DNA from: Azolla caroliniana
Taxonomy: Eukaryota > Polypodiophyta
Assembly: GCA_043228905.1 (NCBI GenBank)
Contig: JBHGNT010000008.1
Span: 124,001 to 188,000 of the forward strand
DNA length: 64,000 nucleotides
Reading direction: 5' to 3'
Part shown: in pieces, positions 49,601 through 62,300 of the stretch
Position numbering within the stretch: the first letter of the stretch is position 1
Layout: each line of letters starts with the position of its first letter
Made by a program: the position numbers and the translations under genes
Notes under the pieces: model-generated
Database searches by the model: none
What the model was told of the DNA's origin: nothing
Seen by the model: the letters and a program-made list of their open reading frames with translations, nothing else

Positions 49601-52600
49601 GATTCGCATGTTTGAACACAAAAATCCGATATCACATGGGCCAGGGCTTCGATTCCAATGTTTGAACACTAAAATCCGATATCACATGGGCCAGATATGA
49701 ACATTTTAATTTACTCTAGGCCTCTTCTCTACTCCCTCCTCTAATTTGGTAATTTCTTCATGTCTCTCGACCTGAGTTTCAAAACATTGATTTTTTAATT
49801 CCATATCATAGGTAGCATTGTTAGCTTTGATTCGCATGTTTGAATACTAAAATCCGATATCACATGGGCCAGGTATGAACATTTTAATTTACTCTCGGGC
49901 TCTTCTCTACTCCCTCCTCTAATTTTGGAATTTCTTCATGTCTCTCGACGTGGGTTTCCAAAGCTTGATTTTTTAATTCCATATCATAGGTACCTTTGCT
50001 AGCTTTGATTCACATGTTTAAACACTAAAATCCGATATCAGATGGGACAGGTATGAACATTTTAATTTACTCTCGGGCTCTTCTCTACTGCCTGCTCTAA
50101 ATTGGTAATTTCTTCATGTCTTTCGACATGAGTTTCAAAAGATTGATTTTCTAATGCCATATCATAGCTAGCATTGTTAGCTTCGATTCCAATGTTTGAA
50201 CACTCAAATCCGATATCACATGGGCCAGGTATGAACATTTTAATTTACTCTCGGGCTCTTCTCAACTCCCTCCTCAAATTTGGTTATTTCTTCATGTCTC
50301 TTGACGTGAGTTTCGAAAGCTTGATTTTTTAATTCCATATCATAGGTAGCATTGTTAGCTTCGATTCGCATGTTTGAACACAAAAATCCGATATCACATG
50401 GGCCAGGGCTTCGATTCCAATGTTTGAACACTCAAATCCGATATCACATGGGCCATGTATGAACATTTTAATTTACTCTCGGGCTCTTCTCAACTCCCTC
50501 CTCAAATTTGGTAATTTCTTCATGTCTCTCGACCTGAGTTTTAAAACCTTGATTTTTTAATTCCATATCATAGGTAGCATTGTTAGCTTCGATTCGCATG
50601 TTGGAACACAAAAATCCGATATCACATGGGCCAGGTATGAACATTTTAATTTACTCTCGGGCTCTTCTCAACTCCCTCCTCTAATTTTGGAATTTCTTCA
50701 TGTCTCTCGACCTGAGTTTCAAAATCTTGATTTTTGATTTCCATAACATAGCTCGCATTGTTAGCTTCGATTCGCATATTTGAACACTAAAATCCGATAT
50801 CACATAGGCCAGGTATGAACATTTTAATTTACTCTCGGCCTCTTCTCAACCCCCTCCTCAAATTTGGTAATTTCTTCATGTCTCTCGACCTAAGTTTCAA
50901 AGGCTTGATTTTTTAATTCCATATCATAGGTAGCATTGTTAGCTTCGATTCGCATGTTTGAACACAAAAATCCGATATCACATGGGCCAGGTATGAACAT
51001 TTTCAAAATCCTTATTTTTTACTTCCATATGATAGCTAACATTGTAAGCTTCGATTCAAATGTTTGAACACTAAAATCCGATATCAGATGGGACAGGTAT
51101 GAACATTTTAATTTACTCTCGGGCTCTTCTCAACTCCCTCCTCAAATTTGGTAATTTCTTCATGTCTCTCGACCTGAGTTTCAAAAGCTTGATTTTTTAA
51201 TTCCATATCATAGGTAGCATTGTTAGCTTCGATTCGCATGTTTGAACACTAAAATCCAATATCACATTGGCCAAGTCTAAACATTTTAATTAACTGCTCT
51301 AATTTGGTAATTTCTTTATGTCTCTCGACCTGAGTTTCAAAAGCTTGATTTTTTCATTCCATATCACAGCTAGCCTTGTTAGCTTCGATTCGTATGTTTG
51401 AACACTAAAATCCGATATCACATGGGCCAGGTATGAACATTTTAATTTACTCTCGGGCTCTTCTCAACTACCTCCTCAAATTGGGTAATTTCTTCATGTC
51501 TCTCGACCTGAGTTTCAAAAGCTTGATTTTTTAATGCCATATCATAGCTCGCATTGTTAGCTTCGATTCGCATATTTGAACACTAAAATCCGATATCACA
51601 TGGGCCAGGTATGAACATTTTAATTTACTCTCGGCCTCTTCTCTACTCCCTCCTCTAATTTGGTAATTTCTTCATGTCTCTCGACCTGAGTTTCAAAACC
51701 TTGATTTTTTAATTCGATATCATAGCTAGACTTGTTAGCTTCGATTCGTATGTTTGAACACTAAAATCCGATATCACATGGGCCAGGTATGAACATTTTA
51801 ATTTACTCTCGGGCTCTTCTCTACTCCCTCCTCTAATTTTGGAATTTCTTCATGTCTCTCGACGTGGGTTTCCAAAGCTTGATTTTTTAATTCCATATCA
51901 TAGGTACCTTTGCTAGCTTTGATTCACATGTTTAAACACTAAAATCCGATATCAGATGGGACAGGTATGAACATTTTAATTTACTCTCGGGCTCTTCTCT
52001 ACTGCCTGCTCTAATTTGGTAATTTCTTCATGTCTCTCGACCTGAGTTTCAAAAGCTTGATTTTTTCATTCCATATCACAGCTAGCCTTGTTAGCTTCGA
52101 TTCGTATGTTTGAACACTAAAATCCGATATCACATGGGCCAGGTATGAACATTTTAATTTACTCTCGGGCTCTTCTCAACTACCTCCTCAAATTGGGTAA
52201 TATCTTCATGTCTCTCGACCTGAGTTTCAAAAGCTTGATTTTTTAATGCCATATCATAACTAGCATTGTTAGCTTCGATTCGCATGTTTGAATACTAAGA
52301 TGCAATATCACATGGGCCAGGTATGAACATTTTAATTTACTCTCGGCCTCTTCTCTACTCCCTCCTCAAATTTGGTAATTTTTCATATCTCTCGACCTGA
52401 GTTTCAAAATCTTGATTTTTTAATTCCATATCATAGCTAGCACTGTTAGATTCCATTCGCATGTTTGAACACTAAAATCCGATATCACATAGGCCAGGTA
52501 TGAACATTTTAATTTACTCTCGGCCTCTTCTCAACCCCCTCCTCAAATTTGGTAATTTCTTCATGTCTCTCGACCTAAGTTTCAAAGGCTTGATTTTTTA

Positions 52601-55059
52601 ATTCCATATCATAGGTAGCATTGTTAGCTTCGATTCGCATGTTTGAACACAAAAATCCGATATCACATGGGCCAGGTATGAACATTTTCAAAATCCTTAT
52701 TTTTTACTTCCATATGATAGCTAACATTGTAAGCTTCGATTCAAATGTTTGAACACTAAAATCCGATATCAGATGGGACAGGTATGAACATTTTAATTTA
52801 CTCTCGGGCTCTTCTCAACTCCCTCCTCAAATTTGGTAATTTCTTCATGTCTCTCGACCTGAGTTTCAAAAGCTTGATTTTTTAATTCCATATCATAGGT
52901 AGCATTGTTAGCTTCGATTCGCATGTTTGAACACTAAAATCCAATATCACATTGGCCCAGTTATGAACATTTTAATTTACTCTCGGCCTCTTCTCTACTC
53001 CTTCCTCTAAATTGGTAATTTCTTCATGTCTTTCGACATGAGTTTCAAAATATTGATTTTTTAAGTCCATATCATAGGTAGCATTGTTAGCTTCGATTCG
53101 CATGTTTGAACACTAAAATCCTATATCACATGGGCCAGGTATGAACATTTTAATTTACTCATGCGCTCTTCTCAATCCCTCCTTTAATTTGGTAATTTCT
53201 TCATGTCTCTCGACATGAGTTTCAAAATCTTGATTTTTTAATTCGATATCATAGCTACCGTTGTTAGCTTCGATTCGCATGTTTGAACACTAAAATCCGA
53301 TATCACATGGGCCAGGTATGAACATTTTAATTTACTCTCGGGCTCTTCTCAACTCCCTCCTCAAATTTGGTTATTTCTTCATGTCTCTCGACGTGAGTTT
53401 CAAAAGCTTCATTTTTTAATTCCATATGATAGCTAGCATTGTTAGCTTCAATTCGCATGTTTGAACACAAAAATCCGATATCACATGGGCCAGGTATGAA
53501 CATTTTAATTTACTCTCGGGCTCTTCTTAACTCCCTCCTCTAATTTGGTAATTTCTTCATATCTCTCGACCTGAGTTTCCAAAGCTTGATTTTCTAATGC
53601 CATATCATAGCTAGCATTGTTAGCTTCGATTCGCATGTTTGAACACTCAAATCGGATATCACATGGGCCAGGTATGAACATTTTAATTTACTCTCGGGCT
53701 CTTCTCAACTCCGTCCTCTAATTTGGTAATTTCTTCATATCTCTCGACCTGAGTTTCCAAAGCTTGATTTTCTAATGCCATATCATAGCTAGCATTGTTA
53801 GCTTCGATTCGCATGTTTGAACACTCAAATCCGATATCACATGGGCCAGGTATGCACATTTTAATTTACTCTCGGGCTCTTCTCAACTCCCTCCTCAAAT
53901 TTGGTTATTTCTTTATGTCTCTTGACGTGAGTTTCAAAAGCTTGATTTTTTAATTCCATATCATAGCTAACATTGTTAGATTCGATTCGCCTGTTTGAAC
54001 ACTAAAATCCGATATTCAATGGGCCAGTTATGAACATTCTAATTTACTCTCGGCCTCTTCTCTACTCCTTCCTCTAAATTGGTAATTTCTTCATGTCTTT
54101 CGACATGAGTTTCAAAAGATTGATTTTCTAATGCCATATCATAGCTAGCATTGTTAGCTTCGATTCCAATGTTTGAACACTCAAATCCGATATCACATGG
54201 GCCTGGTATGAACATTTTAATTTACTCTCGGGCTCTTCTCAACTCCCTCCTCAAATTTGGTTATTTCTTCATGTCTCTTGACGTGAGTTTCGAAAGCTTG
54301 ATTTTTTAATTCCATATCATAGGTAGCATTGTTAGCTTCGATTCGCATGTTTGAACACAAAAATCCGATATCACATGGGCCAGGGCTTCGATTCCAATGT
54401 TTGAACACTCAAATCCGATATCACATGGGCCAGGCATGAACATTTTAATTTACTCTCGGGCTCTTCTCAACTCCCTCCTCAAATTTGGTAATTTCTTCAT
54501 GTCTCTCGACCTGAGTTTTAAAAGCTTGATTTTTTAATTCCATATCATAGGTAGCATTGTTAGCTTCGATTCGCATGTTTGAACACAAAAATCCGATATC
54601 ACATGGGCCAGGTATGAACATTTTAATTTACTCTCGGGCTCTTCTCAACTCCCTCCTCTAATTTTGGAATTTCTTCATGTCTCTCGACCTGAGTTTCAAA
54701 ATCTTGATTTTTGATTTCCATAACATAGCTCGCATTGTTAGCTTCGATTCGCATATTTGAACACTACAATCCGATATCACATGGGCCAGGTATGAACATT
54801 TTAATTTACTCTAGGCCTCTTCTCTACTCCCTCCTCTAATTTGGTAATTTCTTCATGTCTCTCGACCTGAGTTTCAAAACATTGATTTTTTAATTCCATA
54901 TCATAGGTAGCATTGTTAGCTTCGATTTGCATGTTTGAACACTAAAATCCGATATCACATGGGCCAGGTATGAACATTTTAATTTACTCTCGGGCTCGTC
55001 TCAACTCCCTCCTCAAATTTGGAAATTTCTTCATGTCTCTCGACCTGAGTTTCAAAAGC
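46641..55059 (-). repeat. Mosaic amplified region of the right arm
   Basis: Short segments recur in changing order. The chimeric junction CCAGG/GCTTCG lies at 46820, 49645, 50407 and 54384. The truncated monomer AACATTTTCAAAATCC lies at 48121, 50996 and 52681. A monomer with GGTACCTTTGCTAGCTTTG lies near 47520, 49990 and 51905, with a relative at 55085. A further deletion monomer, TTTTAATTAACTGCTCTAAT, is at about 51283. This region accounts for much of the size excess of the right arm. No gene is visible. Confidence 0.85.
46771..46870 (-). repeat. 50-bp partial-monomer duplication
   Basis: The stretch from GCTTCGATTC to GGGCCAGG (50 bp) is followed at once by another GCTTCGATTC start, so 128 bp of the monomer are missing between them. 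The same junction is found after 49645, 50407 and 54384, so this rearranged monomer arose once and was then copied. Confidence 0.88.
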
Positions 55060-56300
55060 TTCATTTTTTAATTCCATATCATAGGTACCTTTCCTAGCTT
55101 TGATTCACATGTTTAAACACTAAAATCCGATATCAGATGGGACAGGTATGAACATTTTAATTTACTCTCGGGCTCTTCTCTACTGCCTGCTCTAATTTGG
55201 TAATTTCTTCATGTCTCTCGACCTGAGTTTCAAAAGCTTGATTTTGTCATTCCATATCACAGCTAGCCTTGTTAGCTTCGATTCGTATGTTTGAACACTA
55301 AAATCCGATATCACATGGGCCAGGTATGAACATTTTAATTTACTCTCGGGCTCTTCTCAACTACCTCCTCAAATTGGGTAATTTCTTCATATCTCTCGAC
55401 CTGAGTTTCAAAAGCTTGATTTTTTAATGCCATATCATAACTAGCATTGTTAGCTTCGATTCGCATGTTTGAATACTAAGATGCAATATCACATGGGCCA
55501 GGTATGAACATTTTAATTTACTCTCGGCCTCTTCTCTACTCCCTCCTCTAATTTGGTAATTTCTTCATATCTCTCGACCTGAGTTTCAAAATCTTGATTT
55601 CTTAATTCCATATCATAGCTAGCATTGCTAGATTCCATTCGCATGTTTGAACACTAAAATCCGATATCACATAGGCCAGGTATGAACATTTTAATTTACT
55701 CTCGGCCTCTTCTCAACCCCCTCCTCAAATTTGGTAATTTCTTCATGTCTCTCGACCTAAGTTTCAAAGTCTTGATTTTTTAATTCCATATCATAGCTAG
55801 CATTGTGACCTTCGATTCGCATGTTTGAACACTAAAATCCTATATCACATGGGCCAGGTATGAACATTTTAATTTACTCACGCGCTCTTCTCAACTCCCT
55901 CCTCAAATTTGGTAATTTCTTCATATCTCTCGACCTGAGTTTCAAAACCTTGATTTTTTAATTCTATATCATAGCTATCCTTGTTAGCTTCGATTCGCAT
56001 GTTTGAACACTAAAATTCGATATCACATGGGCCAGGTATGAACATTTTAATTTACTCTCGGGCTCTTCTCTACTCCCTCCTCTAATTTGGGAATTTCTTC
56101 ATTTCTCTCGACCTTAGTTTCAAAATCTTGATTTTCGAATTCCATAACATAGCTCGCATTGTTATCTTCGATTCGCATATTCGAACACTAAAATCCGATA
56201 TCACATGGGCCAGGTATGAACATTTTAATTTACTCTCGGGCTCTTCTCTCCTCCCTCCTCTAATTTTGGAATTTCTTCATGTCTCTCGACTTGAGTTTGA
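55060..56300 (-). repeat. Right arm block paired with 20.1-20.99 kb
   Basis: Inverted partner of the left block 20062-20994 (55129 with 20920; 55439 with 20610; 56115 with 20290). Variants such as GAATACTAAGATGCAATATC (about 55472) and GACCTTAGTTTCAAAATC (about 56110) are shared. Confidence 0.83.
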
Positions 56301-59300
56301 AAATCTTGATTTTTTAACTCCATATCATAGCTAGCATTGTTAGATTCGATTAGCCTGTTTGAACACTAAAATCCGATATTCAATGGGCCAGTTATGAACA
56401 TTTTAATTTACTCTCGGCCTCTTCTCTACTCCTTCCTCTAATTTGGTAATTTCTTCATGTCTTTCGACATGAGTTTCAAAAGATTGATTTTTTAACTCCA
56501 TATCATAGGTAGCATTGTTAGCTTTGATTCGCATGTTTGAACACTAAAATCCTATATCACATGGGCCAGGTATGAACATTTTAATTTACTCATGCGCTCT
56601 TCTCAATCCCTCCTTTAATTTGGTAATTTCTTCATGTCTCTCGACATGAGTTCCAAAATCTTGATTTTTTCATTCCATATCATAGCTACCGTTGTTAGCT
56701 TCGATTCGCATGTTTGAACCCTAAAATCCGATATCACATGGGCCAGGTATGAACATTTTAATTTACTCTCGGGCTCTTCTCAACTCCCTCCTCAAATTTG
56801 GTTATTTCTACATGTCTCTCGACCTGAGTTTCAAAAGCTTGATTTTTGAATTCCATATCATAGGTAGATTTGCTAGCTTCGATTCGCATGTTTGAACACT
56901 AAAATCCGATATCATATGGGCCAGGTATGAACATTTTAATTTACTCATGCGCTCTTCTCAATCCCTCCTTTAATTTGATAATTTCTTCATGTCTCTCGAC
57001 CTGAGTTTCAAAACATTGATTTTTTAATTCCATATCATAGCTAGCATTGTTAGCTTCGATTCCCATGTTTGAACACTAAAATCCGATATCACATGGGCCA
57101 GGTATGAACATTTTAATTTACTCTCGGGCTCTTCTCAATCCCTCCTCTAATTTTGTAATTTCTTCATGTCTCTCGACCTGAGTTTGAAAATCGTGATTTT
57201 TTAATTCCATATCATAGCTAGCATTGTTAGATTCGATTCGCCTGTTTGAACACTAAAATCCGATATTCAATGGGCCAGTTATGAACATTTTAATTTACTC
57301 TCGGCCTCTTCTCAATCCCTCCTCTAATTTGGTAATTTCTTCATGTCTCTCGACCTGAGTTTCAAAACATTGTTTTTTTAATTCCATATCATAGCTAGCA
57401 TTGTTAGCTTCGATTCCCATGTTTGAACACTAAAATCCGATATCACATGGGCCAGGTATGAACATTTTAATTTACTCTCGGGCTCTTCTCTACTCCCTCC
57501 TCTAATTTGGTAATTTCTTCATGTCTCTCGACCTGAGTTTCAAAATCTTGATTTTTTAATTCCATATCATAGCTAGCATTGTTAGATTCGATTAGCCTGT
57601 TTGAACACTAAAATCCGATATTCAATGGGCCAGTTATGAACATTTCAATTTACTCTCGGCCTCTTCTCTACTCCTTCCTCTAATTTGGTAATTTCTTCAT
57701 GTCTTTGGACATGAGTTTCAAAAGATTGATTTTTTAAGTCCATATCATAGGTAGCATTGTTAGCTTTGATTCGCATGTTTGAACACTAAAATCCTATATC
57801 ACATGGGCCAGGTATGAACATTTTAATTTACTCATGCGCTCTTCTCAATCCCTCCTTTAATTTGGTAATTTCTTCATGTCTCTCGACATGAGTTTCAAAA
57901 TCTTGATTTTTTAACTCCATATCATAGCTACCGTTGTTAGCTTCGATTCGCATGTTTGAACACTAAAATCCGATATCACATGGACCAGGTATGAACATTT
58001 TAATTTACTCTCGGGCTCTTCTCAACTCCCTCCTCAACTTTGGTTATTTCTTCATGTCTCTCAACGTGAGTTTCAAAATTCTTATTTTTTACTTTTATAT
58101 GATAGCTAACATTGTAAGCTTCGATTCAAATGTTTGAACACTAAAATCCGATATCACATGGGACAGCTATGAACATTTTAGTTTGATCTCGGGCTCTTCT
58201 CAACTCCCTCCTCAAATTTGGTAATTTCTTCATGTCTCTCGACCTGAGTTTCAAAAGCTTCATTTTTCAATTCCATATCATAGATAGCATTGTTAGCTTC
58301 GATTCGCATGTTTGAACACAAAAATCCGATATCACATGGGCCAGGTATGAACATTTTAATTTACTCTCGGGCTCTTCTCAACTCCCTCCTCTAATTTGGT
58401 AATTTCTTCATATCTATCGACCTGAGTTTCCAAAGCTTGATTTTCTAATGCCATATCATAGCTAGCATTGTTAGCTTCGATTCGCATGTTTGAACACTCA
58501 AATCCGATATCACATTGGCCAGGTATGAACATTTTAATTTACTCTCGGGCTCTGGTCAACTCCCTCCTCAAATTTGCTTATTTCTTCATGTCTCTTGACG
58601 TGAGTTTCAAAAGCTTGTTTTTTGAATTCCATATCATAGGTAGCTTTGCTAGCTTCGATTCGCAAGTTTGAACACTAAAATCCAATATCACATGGGACAG
58701 GTATGAACATTTTAATTTAATCTCGGGCTCTTCTCAACTCCCTCCTCAAATTTGGTAATTTTTCATGTCTCTCGACCTGAGTTTCGAAATCTTGATTTTT
58801 GATTTCCATAACATAGCTCGCATTGTTAGCTTCGATTCGCATATTTGAACACTAAAATCCGATATCACATGGGCCAGGTATGAACATTTTAATTTACTCT
58901 CGGCCTCTTCTCTACTTCCCTCCTCTAATTTGGTAATTTCCTCATGTCTCTCGACCTGAGTTTCAAAACCTTGATTTTTTAATTCGATATCATAGCTAGA
59001 CTTGTTAGCTTCAATTCGTATGTTTGAACACTAAAATCCGATATCACATGGGCCAGGTATGAACATTTTAATTTACTCTCGGGCTCTTCTCTAGTCCCTC
59101 CTCTAATTTTGGAATTTCTTCATGTCTCTCGACCTGAGTTTGAAAATCTTGATTTTTTAATTCCATATCATAGCTAGCATTGTTAGATTCGATTAGCCTA
59201 TTTGAACACTAAAATCCGATATTCAAGGGGCCAGTTATGAACATTTTAATTTACTCTCGGCCTCTTCTCGACTCCTTCCTCTAATTTGGTAATTTCTTCA

Positions 59301-62300
59301 TGTCTTTTGACATGAATTTCAAAAGATTGATTTTTTAAGTCCATATCATAGGTAGCATTGTTAGCTTCGATTCGCATGTTTGAACACTAAAATCCTATAT
59401 CACATGGGCCAGGTATGAACATTGTAATTTACTCATGCGCTCTTCTCAATCCCTCCTTTAATTTGGTAATTTCTTCATGTCTCTCGACATGAGTTTCAAA
59501 ATCTTGATTTTTTAATTCCATATCATAGCTACCGTTGTTAGCTTCCATTCGCATGTTTGAACACTAAAATCCGATATCACATGGGCCAGGTATGAACATT
59601 TTAATATACTCTCGGGCTCTTCTCAACTCCCTCCTCAAATTTGGTTATCTCTTCATGTCTCTCAACGTAAGTTTCAAAATTCTTATTTTGTACTTCCATA
59701 TGATAGCTAACATTGTAAGCTTCGATTCAAATGTTTGAACACTAAAATCCGATATCACATGGGACAGGTATGAACATTTTAATATGATCTCGAGCTATTC
59801 TCAACTCCCTCCTCAAATTTGGTAATTTCTTAATGTCTCTCGACCTGAGTTTCAAAAGCTTCATTTTTCCATTCCATATCATAGGTAGCATTGTTAGCTT
59901 CTATTCGCATGTTTGAACACAAAAATCCGATATCAAATGGGCCACGTATGAACATTTTAATTTACTCTCGGGCTCTTCTCAACTCCCTCCTCTAATTTGG
60001 TAATTTCTTCATATCTCTCGACCTGAGATTCCAAAGCTTGATTTTCTAATGCCATATCATAGCTAGCATTGTTAGCTTCGATTCGCATGTTTGAACACTA
60101 AAATCCGATATCGCTTGGGCCAGGTATGAACATTTTAATTTACTCTCGGGCTCTTCTCAACTCCCTCCTCAAATTTGGTTATTTCTACATGTCTCTCGAC
60201 CTGAGTTTCAAAATCTTGATTTTTGAATTCCATATCATAGGTAGCTTTGCTAGCTTGGATTCGCATGTTTGAACACTAAAATCCGATATCACATGGGCCA
60301 GGTATGAACATTTTAATTTACTCTCGGGCTCTTGTCAACTCCCTCCTCAAATTTGGTTATTTCTTCATGGCTCTTGACGAGAGTTTCAAAAGCTTGTTTT
60401 TTGAATTCCATATCATAGGTAGCTTTGCTAGCTTCGATTCGCAAGTTTGAACACTAAAATCCAATATCACATGGGACAGGTATGAACATTTTAATTTACT
60501 CTCGGGCTCTTCTCAACTCCCTCCTCAAATTTGGTAATTTTTCATGTCTCTCGACCTGAGTTTCGAAATCTTGATTTTTGATTTCCATAACATAGCTCGC
60601 ATTGTTAGCTTCGATTCGCATATTTGAACACTAAAATCCGATATCACATGGGCCAGGTATGAACATTTTAATTTACTCTCGACCTCTTCTCTACTTCCCT
60701 CCTCTAATTTGGAAATTTCTTCATGTCTCTCGACCTGAGTTTCAAAACCGATTCGCATATTCGAACACTAAAATTCGAACACTAAAATCCGATATCACAT
60801 GGGCCAGGTATGAACATTTTAATTTACTCTCGGGCTCTTCTCTACTCCCTCCTCTAATTTTGGAATTTCTTCATGTCTCTCGACTTGAGTTTGAAAATCT
60901 TGATTTTTTAACTCCATATCATAGCTAGCATTGTTAGATTCGATTAGCCTGTTTGAACACTAAAATCCGATATTCAATGGGCCAGTTATGAACATTTTAA
61001 TTTACTCTCGGCCTCTTCTCTACTCCTTCCTCTAATTTGGTAATTTCTTCATGTCTTTCGACATGAGTTTCAAAAGATTGATTTTTTAACTCCATATCAT
61101 AGGTAGCATTGTTAGCTTTGATTCGCATGATTGAACACTAAAATCCTATATCACATGGGCCAGGTATGAACATTTTAATTTACTCATGCGCTCTTCTCAA
61201 TCCCTCCTTTAATTTGGTAATTTCTTCATGTCTCTCGACATGAGTTCCAAAATCTTGATTTTTTAATTCCATATCATAGCTACCGTTGTTAGCTTCGATT
61301 CGCATGTTTGAACACTAAAATCCGATATCACATGGGCCAGGTATGAACATTTTAATTTACTCTCGGGCTCTTCTCAACTCCCTCCTCAAATTTGGTAATT
61401 TCTTTATGTCTCTCAACCTGAGTTTCAAAATCTTGATTTTTGAATTCCATATCATAGGTAGCTTTGCTAGCTTCGATTCGCATGTTTGAACACTAAAATC
61501 CGATATCACATGGGCCAGGTATGAACATTTTAATTTACTCATGCGCTCTTCTCAATCCCTCCTTTAATTTGGTAATTTCTTCATGTCTCTCGACCTGAGT
61601 TTCAAAACATTGATTTTTTAATTCCATATCATATCTAGCATTGTTAGCTTCGATTCCCATGTTTGAACACTAAAATCCGATATCACATGGGCCAGGTATG
61701 AACATTTTAATTTACTCTCGGGCTCTTCTCAATCCCTCCTCTAATTTTGTAATTTCTTCATGTCTCTCGACCTGAGTTTCAAAATCTTGATTTTTTAATT
61801 CCATATCATAGCTAGCATTGTTAGATTCGATTCGCCTGTTTGAACACTAAAATCCGATATTCAATGGGCCAGTTATGAACATTTTAATTTACTCTCGGCC
61901 TCTTCTCAATCCCTCCTTTAATTTGGTAATTTCTTCATGTCTCTCGACCTGAGTTTCAAAACATTGATTTCTTAATTCCATATCATAGCTAGCATTGTTA
62001 GCTTCGATTCCCATGTTTGAACACTAAAATCCGATATCACATGGGCCAGGTATGAACATTTTAATTTACTCTCGGGCTCTTCTCTACTCCCTCCTCTAAT
62101 TTGGTAATTTCTTCATGTCTCTCGACCTGAGTTTCAAAATCTTGATTTTTTAATTCCATATCATAGCTAGCATTGTTAGATTCGATTAGCCTGTTTGAAC
62201 ACTAAAATCCGATATTCAATGGGCCAGTTATGAACATTTCAATTTACTCTCGGCCTCTTCTCTACTCCTTCCTCTAATTTGGTAATTTCTTCATGTCTTT

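Noticed and set aside
326-61542. About 40 open reading frames of 60-101 codons, with repeated similar predicted peptides on both strands
   Set aside because: They are readings through satellite monomers. The same peptides recur wherever the same monomer pair recurs, the frame shifts at each 178-bp unit, and there is no start context, intron signal or known domain.
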